From NCBI GenBank assembly GCA_965223255.1, contig CBDCWA010000004.1, positions 496,001 through 560,000 on the forward strand: a stretch of DNA of 64,000 bases. Reading direction: 5' to 3'. Position 1 is the stretch's first letter. The number at the start of each line of letters is the position of its first letter. Position numbers and translations under genes: made by a program. The notes under the pieces are model-generated. The model saw only the letters and a list, made by a program, of their open reading frames with translations, did no database searches and was not told the origin of the DNA. This stretch comes from CBDCWA01 sp965223255 (GTDB taxonomy: Bacteria; Pseudomonadota; Alphaproteobacteria; Rhizobiales; Hyphomicrobiaceae). Of this stretch, positions 37,511 to 45,923 are shown in pieces.

Positions 37511-38374
37511 TCACCTGGCATTTAGCCCGAGGCGCATCGCAAGTACCCGATCTTCAGAACTGGAATAATCCGACTCGCGATTGAGTTCGCTGCCAGCCCC
37601 CGGCTGCGCAAGAATATTCTCGATCATTGTCGCAAGGCGGTCACCCCACAACTCCTGCCCCGCGACATGCCCAATCAAGTCCTGGCGGATTTCAACAATC
37701 GCACTTGCAACGCCACGCATCATACCGTGCTGCCACAGCGTATCGCCACGCAGCGCGCCCGAATAGGGCTGATTGTCACCGACGACCAGGTCACCGAAAC
37801 CGTCAAATTCTTTCAGCAATCGCGCAGCCAACCGCGGATCGCGATCCCACAGAACGCCGGCGTGCCACTGGCGTTCTTTGCCGCGCCAGTTGTCGGTAAA
37901 GCTATGGATGGACAGGATGATGGGCACCACATCACGCGCAATGAAGGCATCTATTGTCGCATCGATCGCTTGGTGATAGGGCCGATAGTATTGGTCCAGA
38001 CGTCGAGCGCGTTCTTCGCCATCGACATTGCGATTGCCTGGAATGATAACGCCATCCGACAACCTCATGATCAACGTAGGATCATCCGTACCGCGATTGG
38101 GGTCGATCAACAGTCTGGAAAATTTCGACAGCACACCTGGCGCACCGAGCCTCTGCGCAATGCGTCGCATAACACCTTCTGCACCTATATCATGCGCGAT
38201 ATGGCGTTCCAGTTGCTCGGGTTGAATCCCGAGCAAGTTATACATTTCCGGGATAGTATTCTTAGCGTGATCGCAGAGCAGCAATACGCCGGTCCCAATA
38301 CCACCACCTATCACTTCGAATGCGGCAGCATCTTGCGGTGCAATTAAGTCTATCTCGGGTCGGGGTGTATCCAT
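37511..38374 (-). CDS. N-formylglutamate amidohydrolase family protein (paralog A)
   Basis: A 287-aa protein of the N-formylglutamate amidohydrolase (PF05013-type) family, probably Zn-dependent. Visible: LLLCDHAKNTIPEMYNLLG at about 30-48 (metal ligand region), HIAHDIGAEG, LLIDPNRG, ILSIHSFTDNW (second His region), and VVGDNQPYSGA. The family hydrolyses N-formylglutamate or related amides; the exact substrate is uncertain, and this copy differs clearly from the one at 39222. It starts at ATG 38374 rather than the preceding GTG. Lies upstream of DUF1244, and downstream of cpdR with 165 bases between. Confidence 0.87.
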   Translation of the reverse strand: MDTPRPEIDLIAPQDAAAFEVIGGGIGTGVLLLCDHAKNTIPEMYNLLGIQPEQLERHIAHDIGAEGVMRRIAQRLGAPGVLSKFSRLLIDPNRGTDDPTLIMRLSDGVIIPGNRNVDGEERARRLDQYYRPYHQAIDATIDAFIARDVVPIILSIHSFTDNWRGKERQWHAGVLWDRDPRLAARLLKEFDGFGDLVVGDNQPYSGALRGDTLWQHGMMRGVASAIVEIRQDLIGHVAGQELWGDRLATMIENILAQPGAGSELNRESDYSSSEDRVLAMRLGLNAR

Positions 38375-38541
38375 CACAATATCATAAACGCACAGACCAT
38401 AGGGATCTATGCCTAGACCAACCTGCTTTCAATTTGAATCGGGACGATACCCATCAAAAGTCGAAATTTGCTCGACCCTGAAAGAGCGAACATCGCCCAT
38501 TAGGTGGGAACGATCAACCGGAGCACCAAGGGCCCACGGTT

Positions 38542-38946
38542 TCAGACACGCTGCGTCGATTTCTCTTCCATAAGCTTGTCGACCTCTCGCACAAGATCAC
38601 GCAAATGGAATGGCTTCGAGAGAACCCGCGCGTCTTTTGGCGCTGATTGGTCAGTATTCAAGGTTACGGCTGCAAATCCGGTGATAAACATAACCTTCAT
38701 GGCAGGATCGAGATCACTCGCGCGACGCGCCAACTCTATACCATCCATCCGAGGCATGACGATATCCGTCAACAGCAGCGTAAAGGGCTCCTCCTTGAGA
38801 CGCTGCAACGCCTCTTGCCCGTTGGAGAATGCCACAACATCGTAGCCGGCATTGACCAATGCGCGCTCAAGGAAGCCACGCATAGTCTCATCGTCCTCTG
38901 CGAGCAGGACACGGCATTTTGGCACGCGCGAAGGTTTGGCCGTCAT
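38542..38946 (-). CDS. cpdR: CpdR, single-domain response regulator
   Basis: In Caulobacter and rhizobia, unphosphorylated CpdR primes the ClpXP protease to degrade cell-cycle regulators. This 134-aa protein is receiver only: acidic pair at D18/D19 with CRVLLAEDDETMRGFLE, phospho-acceptor D61 in LLLTDIVMPRMDG, and K111 in SKPFHLRDLV. The segments EEPFTLLLTDIVMP and KVMFITGFAAVTLN closely match CpdR. It has a longer basic N-terminus than usual. Probably monocistronic, divergent from hutG-like gene. The chpT/cckA phosphorelay is not in the window. Confidence 0.93.
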   Translation of the reverse strand: MTAKPSRVPKCRVLLAEDDETMRGFLERALVNAGYDVVAFSNGQEALQRLKEEPFTLLLTDIVMPRMDGIELARRASDLDPAMKVMFITGFAAVTLNTDQSAPKDARVLSKPFHLRDLVREVDKLMEEKSTQRV

Positions 38947-39221
38947 GATGGAACGTCGACTTCCTGGTAGAAATCAAAATCTGCTATAAATGCGCCTACT
39001 ACGATATGAATCTGTGCCAACTATGGTAAATGAGTGGTAAACACCTTGCGTTTTTCTTCCACCCGTCGTCACGATCAGCACACTGCAATAGCACAGATCA
39101 GATTAGGTATGCACCTGCCTAATGCAATTCAGTAGACACCCTGGTTAATGGTTGGCAGAGTGAGCCACACTCTACCGGTCCTTAGATCAACAACCCGCCG
39201 CACCACAACACTGACTAGCCA

Positions 39222-40115
39222 ATGGATGAGCGCGCTTCAATATTACAGGAACTCCAACCACCCTTTCGGGTCCACCGCCCGAAGGTATTGACCGCGCCAT
39301 TCGTATTTTGCTCACCGCACTCGGGCCGCCGTTATCCAACAGCACTTCACAACATATCGCGACTGGACGCCCATTCCTTACGAAAGTCCGAGGACTGCTT
39401 CATTGACGAACTCTTCGATTTTGTACCGCAATTTGGCGCCCCTCTGATCGCTGCCGAGTTTCCTCGAGCCTATTTGGATGTCAATCGTGAACCCTTTGAA
39501 CTTGACCCGGAATTGTTTGATGAACCGTTGCCACCCTACGCGAATACAACATCCGCAAGAGTGGCCGGCGGCCTTGGAACCATTGCCCGCTTCGTCGCGG
39601 ATGGCGAGACGATCTACCGCAAACCACCGACCCTTTCCGACGCATTTTCGCGCATAGAACTCTTGTACCGGCCATTTCACCAGGCGGTCAGAGATTTGAT
39701 CACCGAAGCCAGGGGAACGTTCGGGTTCGCAATATTGGTCGATTGCCACTCTATGCCGTCGGCTTCGATGGCGCATTATTTAATCGGCAAACCAGATCTT
39801 GTGATCGGCGATCGCTTTGGCCTGTCGTGTCACACCACGATCACCCGTATTACGCGGGAAACGTTAACCGGCCTCGGCTACCGGACATTGCTCAACCGAC
39901 CCTATGCTGGCGGCTACATCACCGAGCATTACGGCCTTCCTAGCCACGACCAACATACCTTTCAATTGGAGATCAATCGCGCGCTTTATCTGGATGAGAG
40001 ATCACTCGAACGAAGCCGTGGCTTCGATCGCCTAAAACGCGATCTGCGCGTTTTGGTGCAAAGACTGGTGCATGACCTGCCGGGCGAAATCGCGCCCTCT
40101 CAGGCAGCAGAGTAG
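39222..40115 (+). CDS. N-formylglutamate amidohydrolase (paralog B)
   Basis: A 297-aa amidohydrolase that releases glutamate and formate from N-formylglutamate, the last step of one histidine degradation route. Motifs: FVFCSPHSGRRYP at about 27-39, AEFPRAYLDVNRE around 76-88 (metal and substrate region), LLYRPFHQAV, LVDCHSMPS, NRPYAGGYITEHYG and QLEINRALYLDE. These are typical of HutG/HutF2-type enzymes. No other hut gene is near, so a histidine pathway role is by homology. The tandem sRNA genes lie immediately downstream on the other strand. Confidence 0.88.
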   Translation: MDERASILQELQPPFRVHRPKVLTAPFVFCSPHSGRRYPTALHNISRLDAHSLRKSEDCFIDELFDFVPQFGAPLIAAEFPRAYLDVNREPFELDPELFDEPLPPYANTTSARVAGGLGTIARFVADGETIYRKPPTLSDAFSRIELLYRPFHQAVRDLITEARGTFGFAILVDCHSMPSASMAHYLIGKPDLVIGDRFGLSCHTTITRITRETLTGLGYRTLLNRPYAGGYITEHYGLPSHDQHTFQLEINRALYLDERSLERSRGFDRLKRDLRVLVQRLVHDLPGEIAPSQAAE

Positions 40116-40126
40116 CAGCACCAACC

Positions 40127-40222
40127 AAAAAAAGGGGTCGTCCGGAAATCCGAACGACCCAAGTCTAGGGAGGAAACGCCCAAGAAGGGCAACGGCAGGT
40201 GAGAAGAGCTCACCAATGCCGC
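40127..40222 (-). ncRNA. MmgR/suhB-type sRNA, copy 1
   Basis: On the minus strand a predicted transcript of about 95 bases. It carries the conserved unpaired segment TTGGGCGTTTCCTCCCTAGA (anti-Shine-Dalgarno CCTCCC; plus-strand equivalent 40161-40183), followed by a terminator hairpin of GGGTCGT / ACGACCC type (40160-40135) and a run of seven T (40133-40127). From memory this matches the MmgR/suhB (alpha-r8) sRNA family of rhizobia, which bind Hfq and regulate mRNAs by pairing with ribosome sites. The start is estimated from the promoter at 40230-40258. Confidence 0.78.
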
Positions 40223-40229
40223 ACCGCAA

Positions 40230-40258
40230 TAAATAGGACCGCAGCGCAAAAATTTCAA
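40230..40258 (-). promoter_or_regulatory. predicted promoter of sRNA copy 1
   Basis: Minus strand TTGAAA (40258-40253), 17-base spacer, TATTTA (40235-40230). Places the start near 40222. Confidence 0.55.
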
Positions 40259-40362
40259 TTGCAAATTTTGCAATGCTGCCAATAAACAAAGGCATATCAA
40301 CGCTAACACCTTGCTGCGTTGCAACAATTTCTGGTGATTGACCATTGGTGGGCATTATCCAC

Positions 40363-40456
40363 AAAAAATGGCCGCTCGTGATCACGAACGGCCCAAGTCT
40401 AGGGAGGAAACGCCCAATGTGGGCATGTGGGAGCGGATATAGAGACGCTCACCACG
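40363..40456 (-). ncRNA. MmgR/suhB-type sRNA, copy 2
   Basis: Second copy about 235 bases from the first, same strand. It shares the block from AAGTCTAGGGAGG to GCCCAA (plus-strand coordinates 40395-40416) and a GGTGAGC near the 5' end with copy 1, while the rest differs. The terminator is GGCCGTTCGTGATCACGAGCGGCC (split stem 40393-40370) followed by TTTTTT. It has its own promoter at 40463-40491. Adjacent hisN-like gene on the other strand explains the suhB name of the family. Confidence 0.78.
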
Positions 40457-40462
40457 CTACTG

Positions 40463-40491
40463 ATATGGTCGTGTTCGCGCGCACCGCCAAG
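40463..40491 (-). promoter_or_regulatory. predicted promoter of sRNA copy 2
   Basis: Minus strand CTTGGC (40491-40486), 17-base spacer, CCATAT (40468-40463), close to the alphaproteobacterial consensus CTTGAC-N17-CTATAT. Confidence 0.6.
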
Positions 40492-40647
40492 CCCCAAATT
40501 GAATTTGAGCGTGTCTGAAATTTAAGTGTATCACTTGCGCCACATATTTTGTGGGCCAATGTGGAAAAGTTGTCCTACACGCCACCAACCCCAGTGTTTT
40601 CTGGCAAATTCGGCGGAGAGCCTTTCCACCAACCCAATGAGACAATC

Positions 40648-41451
40648 GTGACAAAAGTGCATCAAAAGTCGTTCTCCGATCTCTTGGACTTTGCCCATAA
40701 ACTCGCCGATCGCTCTGGTGAAGTCATACTACAACAGTTCCGGCGACGACTGGATATTGAGAACAAAGCGGGAAAACAAGGCTTCGACCCGGTAACGATT
40801 GCAGATCGGGCCGCAGAAAGAGCCATTCGCAAGCTAATAACGGCCAATTATCCTGATCATGGCATTCACGGCGAGGAATTTGGGCTTCAGGACGCCAACT
40901 CTCCCTTTCAGTGGATCATAGATCCGATTGACGGGACCCGCGCCTTCGTTATCGGCCTGCCGATCTGGGGCACGTTGATCGCATTGACTGCCGAAGGTAA
41001 GCCTGTTCTCGGTGTAATGAACCAGCCTTACACGGGCGAGCGTTTCTGGTCTGGACCGGCCGCCAGTTATTTCAGCGGCACCGATGGTCGCCGTCGCAAA
41101 CTTAGGACCCGAGCCTGTCAGGACCTGTCGGCTGCCATGCTCACAACCACCCATCCAGATTTCTTTAACCGCGGCAAACAACAGCGCGCATTCAACAAAC
41201 TAAAGGCCGAAGTGCGTGACACCCGCTATGGCGGCGATTGCTATACTTATTGCCTGTTGGCCGCCGGACACATCGATATCATCATTGAATCCAACCTGAA
41301 GAGCTATGACATCGCTGCCCTGATACCCATCGTGGAACGCGCCGGCGGCACGATCACCACCTGGACAGGCGGACCTGCAACCAACGGCGGCAACATCATC
41401 GCCACCGGCGACTCACGCCTTCATGATCAGGCCCTGGCGCTGATCAATTAA
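40648..41451 (+). CDS. hisN: inositol monophosphatase family, probable histidinol phosphatase
   Basis: Mg-dependent, Li-sensitive phosphatase of the IMPase fold; alphaproteobacterial relatives dephosphorylate histidinol phosphate. From the GTG at 40648 it has 267 residues, the usual size; the ATG at 40549 would add 33 poorly matching ones. Motifs: DPVTIADRAAERAIR, GIHGEEFG (metal Glu), WIIDPIDGTRAFVIGLPIWGTLIAL (signature 1), and late YDIAALIPIVERAGGTITTW (signature 2). It could instead act on another sugar phosphate. Neighbouring sRNA genes run antisense upstream. Confidence 0.85.
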   Translation: MTKVHQKSFSDLLDFAHKLADRSGEVILQQFRRRLDIENKAGKQGFDPVTIADRAAERAIRKLITANYPDHGIHGEEFGLQDANSPFQWIIDPIDGTRAFVIGLPIWGTLIALTAEGKPVLGVMNQPYTGERFWSGPAASYFSGTDGRRRKLRTRACQDLSAAMLTTTHPDFFNRGKQQRAFNKLKAEVRDTRYGGDCYTYCLLAAGHIDIIIESNLKSYDIAALIPIVERAGGTITTWTGGPATNGGNIIATGDSRLHDQALALIN

Positions 41452-41466
41452 TCATCAAGACAAAAC

Positions 41467-42426
41467 CTAGCCGCCATCCTTGTCGACCCCGAGATAGGAA
41501 TCGAAGGCGGCCCAAAACCGGGCCCGTGTTTCATCCGACTCTTGTAGGATTTCGTGTTTGGCGCCCGGCAGGATGACCCGCGCGCCCAATTTGATCCGCG
41601 AGGCAAAATCCTCGATCGCCTGCTGCGAGACGATCTCGTCGTTGCCGGCAACAAACATCAGCATTGGCACACGCACACGCTCGGCAAACGCCGGATCACT
41701 GATCTTCGCACAAGATCTAAGCGCAGCCCGCAGCCAGGCAACCGTCGGCGCAGTTGTAACCAACTCCGGCGTCGTTCGCATCACGGCAATATTGCGCTGA
41801 TAGCGCTCGCGATCCGAGGTCAATTTGTTGTCCTCGAAAGGGACATCGAGATCCCCTTTGGCATTACTGCCGAGGACGTAGGCACTGCCAAACCCAAACA
41901 ACGTCCCCAACTCCGCATAGATGCGCAGCACAGCACGTCCATACCGCAGCGCATCACCAGCCAGTTCAATCATCGGCGCACTCAATACGATACGATCGAA
42001 CCAAACCCCTGCCTGGGCCGCAAGGCGGATCAACACATTCCCACCCATTGAATGGCCAAGACCGATATAGGGCGGCGGGCAATCGGGCAAAACGATCTGC
42101 TGCATAAAACAATTCATATCGCGTTCGAATTGAGAGAAGTCACGAATATGGCCCTTTCGCGGGTCTTTTAACTCGCGCTCCGAGCCGCCCTGGCCCCGCC
42201 AGTCCTTGATGGCGACAGCAAATCCGCGCCGTCTAAGGTCAGCGATGACCTCGAAATATTTTTCGATGAACTCGCCCCGCCCAGTGACACAGACGACCGT
42301 CCCACGCCGCGGTCCACGTGTCGCATCCCAGCGTGCAAATCGCAATAATGCACCATCGTATCCTTTGAATACCCCAGCTTCCCCGCCGCTTGGTACGGGA
42401 TTACGGGCCAATGCCGTAAGTTCCAT
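41467..42426 (-). CDS. alpha/beta hydrolase, monoacylglycerol lipase/lysophospholipase-like
   Basis: Serine hydrolase of about 319 residues, Hydrolase_4 group. Motifs: VVCVTGRGEFIEKYFEVIADL (with the unusual TGRGE where HGxxE is common), AIKDWRGQGGSER, nucleophile elbow LGHSMGGNV (Ser about 126-130), acid FVAGNDEIVS and His in PGAKHEILQE. The family cleaves monoglycerides or lysophospholipids. Start is ATG 42426 or the GTG six bases before it. It is convergent with hisN and monocistronic. Confidence 0.87.
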   Translation of the reverse strand: MELTALARNPVPSGGEAGVFKGYDGALLRFARWDATRGPRRGTVVCVTGRGEFIEKYFEVIADLRRRGFAVAIKDWRGQGGSERELKDPRKGHIRDFSQFERDMNCFMQQIVLPDCPPPYIGLGHSMGGNVLIRLAAQAGVWFDRIVLSAPMIELAGDALRYGRAVLRIYAELGTLFGFGSAYVLGSNAKGDLDVPFEDNKLTSDRERYQRNIAVMRTTPELVTTAPTVAWLRAALRSCAKISDPAFAERVRVPMLMFVAGNDEIVSQQAIEDFASRIKLGARVILPGAKHEILQESDETRARFWAAFDSYLGVDKDGG

Positions 42427-42562
42427 CTCCACCCCATTTCCTCACCGAACTCAATCGCGGCTCAACTCGCCTACCCGCCTGATCGTTGTCGCTTCACTGC
42501 CATGAAATAAGCGCCATATTATCTGCCAGCGCCTCTGCCTCCAAAGCAAATGACTGCGAGGC

Positions 42563-42624
42563 AAAAAAAGCCCGGCTCCTTGGCAGTCCGACCTCACCCA
42601 AGAGGCGGCCCGCCGCGGCCGGGC
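42563..42624 (-). terminator. intrinsic terminator with branched stem
   Basis: On the minus strand GCCCGGC (42624-42618) pairs with GCCGGGC (42576-42570), followed by TTTTTTT (42569-42563). The 41 bases inside hold two minor hairpins (GCGG/CCGC and CTTGG/CCAAG). It lies about 115 bases after the end of the leftward gene at 42738 and probably ends that transcript; an independent structured RNA is possible. The rest of 42427-42737 shows no gene. Confidence 0.55.
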
Positions 42625-42737
42625 AAAATACCAGTCCATACCACATGAGACGCAAGCTGCTAGTGTCCTGAACCAGTCGTTCGTCGGCGGGTGCAGCAGA
42701 TGGTGAACGAACGTCTGATCCGCCTCACTAAAGCTCC

Positions 42738-43261
42738 TCAGTACCGGCGCTCATAGATCCGTCGCCGCCAGGCGTAATCTTCATAGCGGTGGTGAATTGG
42801 GCTGACCGCCAGCACCCGCCCCGTGCAGCGATGTATAGTGACATCGAAGACGCGGTCATCATAGCGTCGCCGTGCGACCGCCGTGGCACGAAAACGATTG
42901 ATCAACACCCACCGCTTTACAGACCAGCCCTTGAGCCGCAGATGCCATCTCACCTCCCTGCGCGACATGCAGCCGGCGAACGAACGGCCAGGTCGGCGTT
43001 CGTAATGGCCCCGATAGGGGAGCGGACGCGAATAGGGTTGAAAATGTTTTTGCCTGGGCCGGCCATCATAATCGTACTTGCGCCTGGGCACGCGCTCGTG
43101 AGTGCGGGGATGACGATAAATGTCCGCATAACGGGGGTCGTCATAGGGCGAGCCATACTCACTGGTCTTGCCATTGTACCCATTTAGATCCGCAGCAACG
43201 GCAGGAAAAGACAAAACCAAAACCGATGCCAAAGAATACTTACACCTGTCCCACTCTTCAT
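42738..43261 (-). CDS. basic exported protein; N-terminus probably frameshifted
   Basis: Exported protein of unknown function, mature part about 150 residues and very rich in R and Y, with repeats of RRY/RRKYDYD type and two cysteines (GCMSR, HRCTG). The segment EVRWHLRLKGWSVKRWVL resembles a small periplasmic domain seen in rhizobial proteins, from memory. A signal-like hydrophobic run (SLASVLVLSFPAVAADL) is in the long frame that opens at 43391. However, the only good start, ATG 43261 behind GAGGAGG, is in another frame, giving MKSGTG then a stop 25 codons later. One base change between 43261 and 43235 would join both. Either a sequencing error, a broken gene, or a TTG start. Confidence 0.6.
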
Positions 43262-43493
43262 GACCTGTCCTCCTCGACATTAGCGGCTTTGCACGCCCTG
43301 GACGATTGCAAAAGCCAACAGCCAGCCGCTCCATAACCTGAGCCACGGTCTCATTCTTCAATGAGCTACCATCACCACAAGCCGTCACCAATCAACCCGC
43401 GCAGCTCCCTCCCGCTATGCATGGTCTGTTGGCAGTTTCGTGGTCGCAACATGAATGCAACATGAAGGACCACAACCCTGTCATGTCTCGTCA

Positions 43494-44267
43494 CTACGTG
43501 TTTTGTTTATCGCTACTAGAAAGTTTGTTGATCAGCTCAATCGGCAACGGAAACACAATGGTCGAGTTCTTTTCGCCGGCAATATTGGCCAAGGTCCCGA
43601 GATATCTGAGCTGCATCGCCTCGGGCACGACGGCAAGTTGTTTGCCCGCCTGCACGAGCCGTTCAGCGGCCTGCTGTTCACCCTCGGCGTCAATAATTTT
43701 TGCACGCCGCAGACGTTCTGCTTCTGCCTGTTTTGCAATAGCTCGAACCATGGTTTCGTTGAGGTCAATGTGCTTCAACTCAACATTGGCAACCTTGATC
43801 CCCCAGGCATCCGTCTGTTCATCCAAGATCCGCTGCACATCGGCGTTCAGGCGCTCCCGCTCTGCCAGCATTTGATCGAGCTCGTGCTGGCCGACCACAG
43901 ACCGCAACGTCGTCTGCGCCAATTGGCTGGTCGCCGCCATAAAGTCTTCCACCTGTATGATTGCTTTGTCGGGGTCGATCACACGGAAATAGACGACCGC
44001 ATTGACGGTGACCGATACGTTATCACGCGAGATAACATCCTGCGGCGGCACATCGAGCACCCGGGTGCGTAGATCGACACGGATCATCTGTTGCAAGATG
44101 GGAATGATCAATACCAGGCCAGGTCCTGCAACGCGTGTAAACCGGCCGAGTGTGAAGACCACGCCGCGTTCGTATTCCTGCAGAATACGTATCGCTGCCG
44201 CCAGGATCCCAATCAGAATGATAATAGGTACCGCGCTGAAACCGACAAAATCCAACATATCAAGCAT
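43494..44267 (-). CDS. slipin (stomatin/SPFH protein)
   Basis: Membrane scaffold protein, 257 residues. N-terminal membrane segment (SAVPIIILIGILAAAIRIL, about 10-28), then SPFH/Band 7 domain with EYERGVVFTLGRFTRVAGPGL and VDLRTRVLDVPPQDVISRDN, and a coiled C-terminal part ending with IVFPLPIELINKL. Slipins form membrane oligomers and are processed or assisted by the paired NfeD protease. Start ATG 44267 behind AAGGAT. Downstream gene of a two-gene operon with the NfeD protease, 17 bases apart. Confidence 0.93.
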   Translation of the reverse strand: MLDMLDFVGFSAVPIIILIGILAAAIRILQEYERGVVFTLGRFTRVAGPGLVLIIPILQQMIRVDLRTRVLDVPPQDVISRDNVSVTVNAVVYFRVIDPDKAIIQVEDFMAATSQLAQTTLRSVVGQHELDQMLAERERLNADVQRILDEQTDAWGIKVANVELKHIDLNETMVRAIAKQAEAERLRRAKIIDAEGEQQAAERLVQAGKQLAVVPEAMQLRYLGTLANIAGEKNSTIVFPLPIELINKLSSSDKQNT

Positions 44268-44284
44268 CACGCATATCCTTCCCT

Positions 44285-45745
44285 TTATGACCCTTCAACG
44301 ATCAAAGTCAGCCCCTCTCGTCCCGTAACGCGCACTCTCGCGCCACGATCGAGGCTCTGCGCAGATCGCGCCGACCAAACCTCACCGCGATAACGCACCA
44401 GGCCCTGGTCATCCGACCAACTTTCCACCACACCCACGCTTCCAACGATATCCTCTGCCCCGATTGTCACCTTGGCACGTCGCGAGTGCACGAGGGTTCC
44501 GAGCACACCGAGAACAATGGCGATACTGGCCAATGCAGCGCCCACAATCACCTGCCATGCCACACCAAACGGTATATCGGCATCGGCCGGATCAAACAGG
44601 AAGATCGCCCCAAGGATTAAGGCCACGACCCCGCCGATCCCAAGTATGCCAATCCCCGGCACTAAGGCCTCGCTGACCATCAGCAATATTCCAAGAATAA
44701 TCAGCGCCAGCCCACCATAACTCACCGGTAGTACCGAGAGGGCCGTCATCGCCAGCAACAGACAAATGGCACCGACGACGCCGGAGCCGATCATACCGGG
44801 ATTCATCAGCTCGAAAATAATCCCGTAGACGCCGATCAAGAACAAAATGAAAGCGATATTCGGATCAGCAATCGCCGACAGAACCTTCATCTTCCAGTCC
44901 GGTTTGATTTCGATGATCACCCGCCCTTTCGTGGCGAGCGTGACCGGACCGGCTGTCGTTTCCACACGCCGCCCATCGAGCGCCTGCAGCAATTCAGTCG
45001 TCGACTGGGCAACGATTTCTATTACGTTCTGCTTTAATGCTTCGCGCGCCGTCAGCGTCGAGGCTTCCCGAACCGCCTTTTCTGCAAATTCAACGTTGCG
45101 CTTGCGCAGCTGGGCCAACGATCGGATATAGGCAATGGCATCGTTAAGTGATTTGCGATCACCCGCGGCGGCAGGTTCCGACTTCTTCTTTTTGTTCGAC
45201 TTGTCATCATCTTCTTTTGGCTTCGACGGCTTCGTACCCGGCATGCCTGGCACGCCCAGGCGTATCGGGGTGGCAGCACCCAAATGCGTACCAGGTGCCA
45301 TCGCCGCTACATGCGATGCATAGATAAGAAATGTCCCCGCACTCGCCGCCCGTGCCCCACTCGGCGCCACATAAACGACCACCGGCACCCGCGATGCTAG
45401 GATCGATTGGATCATTTCCCGCGTTGAAGAGACAAGCCCACCCGGTGTATCGAGACGTACCACCAACACGCTGGCCCGTTCATTTTCGGCGCGGGCAATT
45501 GCCTTATTCAGCATCTGGACGGAAACGAATCCAATCGCCGATTTCAGGTTCAATAAGACAATGCCGCCCTTGGCGGCCTTTGCAGTCGTAGCCGCCTTAT
45601 CCTGGCCGATACTCGTTGGCACCAACAACCCGAACCCGAGACATACACAGCACGTCCACAAGGCTATGCGCCATCTACGCCACGGCCCCAACCTGTTGGG
45701 AGAAGAGTTCAAGTTGCGCCTCAAACGCGTCACATCAGTCGTCAT
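44285..45745 (-). CDS. NfeD-type membrane ClpP-class serine protease (long form)
   Basis: Membrane-bound protease of 486 residues: signal/anchor near the N-terminus, ClpP-like serine protease domain (about 60-240) with RLDTPGGLVSSTREM and SAGTFLIYASHVAAMAPGTHLGAA (catalytic Ser in ASAGT), several membrane helices about 260-410, and C-terminal OB-fold (NfeD) domain. Relatives cut the tail of their slipin partner, encoded next. GGAGG seven bases before ATG 45745 selects that start over 45778. A low-complexity acidic/basic insert (KPKEDDDKSNKKKKSE) is in the protease domain. Confidence 0.92.
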   Translation of the reverse strand: MTTDVTRLRRNLNSSPNRLGPWRRWRIALWTCCVCLGFGLLVPTSIGQDKAATTAKAAKGGIVLLNLKSAIGFVSVQMLNKAIARAENERASVLVVRLDTPGGLVSSTREMIQSILASRVPVVVYVAPSGARAASAGTFLIYASHVAAMAPGTHLGAATPIRLGVPGMPGTKPSKPKEDDDKSNKKKKSEPAAAGDRKSLNDAIAYIRSLAQLRKRNVEFAEKAVREASTLTAREALKQNVIEIVAQSTTELLQALDGRRVETTAGPVTLATKGRVIIEIKPDWKMKVLSAIADPNIAFILFLIGVYGIIFELMNPGMIGSGVVGAICLLLAMTALSVLPVSYGGLALIILGILLMVSEALVPGIGILGIGGVVALILGAIFLFDPADADIPFGVAWQVIVGAALASIAIVLGVLGTLVHSRRAKVTIGAEDIVGSVGVVESWSDDQGLVRYRGEVWSARSAQSLDRGARVRVTGREGLTLIVEGS

Positions 45746-45889
45746 GGCAGCGCCTCCACCACTTTCGGCGATCACCATTCGTCAACGTACGTCAACAAAT
45801 GTCCAGACAAATTCGTTGCCTTTCGTCAATAAATTGGGCCGACGCCGTTTATGGCAAGACCTCTCAACTGTAAAAGCGCCAATTCAGCC

Positions 45890-45917
45890 CTTGAATTCCC
45901 GCTAATCACACCTATAT
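45890..45917 (+). promoter_or_regulatory. predicted RpoH (sigma-32) type promoter of hsp20
   Basis: CTTGAA (45890-45895), 16-base spacer, CTATAT (45912-45917), preceded by CC. This agrees with alphaproteobacterial heat-shock promoters. Start expected near 45924, giving a leader of about 92 bases. Confidence 0.6.
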
Positions 45918-45923
45918 CGCATT

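Noticed and set aside
44460..44495. TGGCAC resembling a sigma-54 -24 element
   Set aside because: No GC/TTGCA -12 element at the right distance and it lies within the NfeD coding region.
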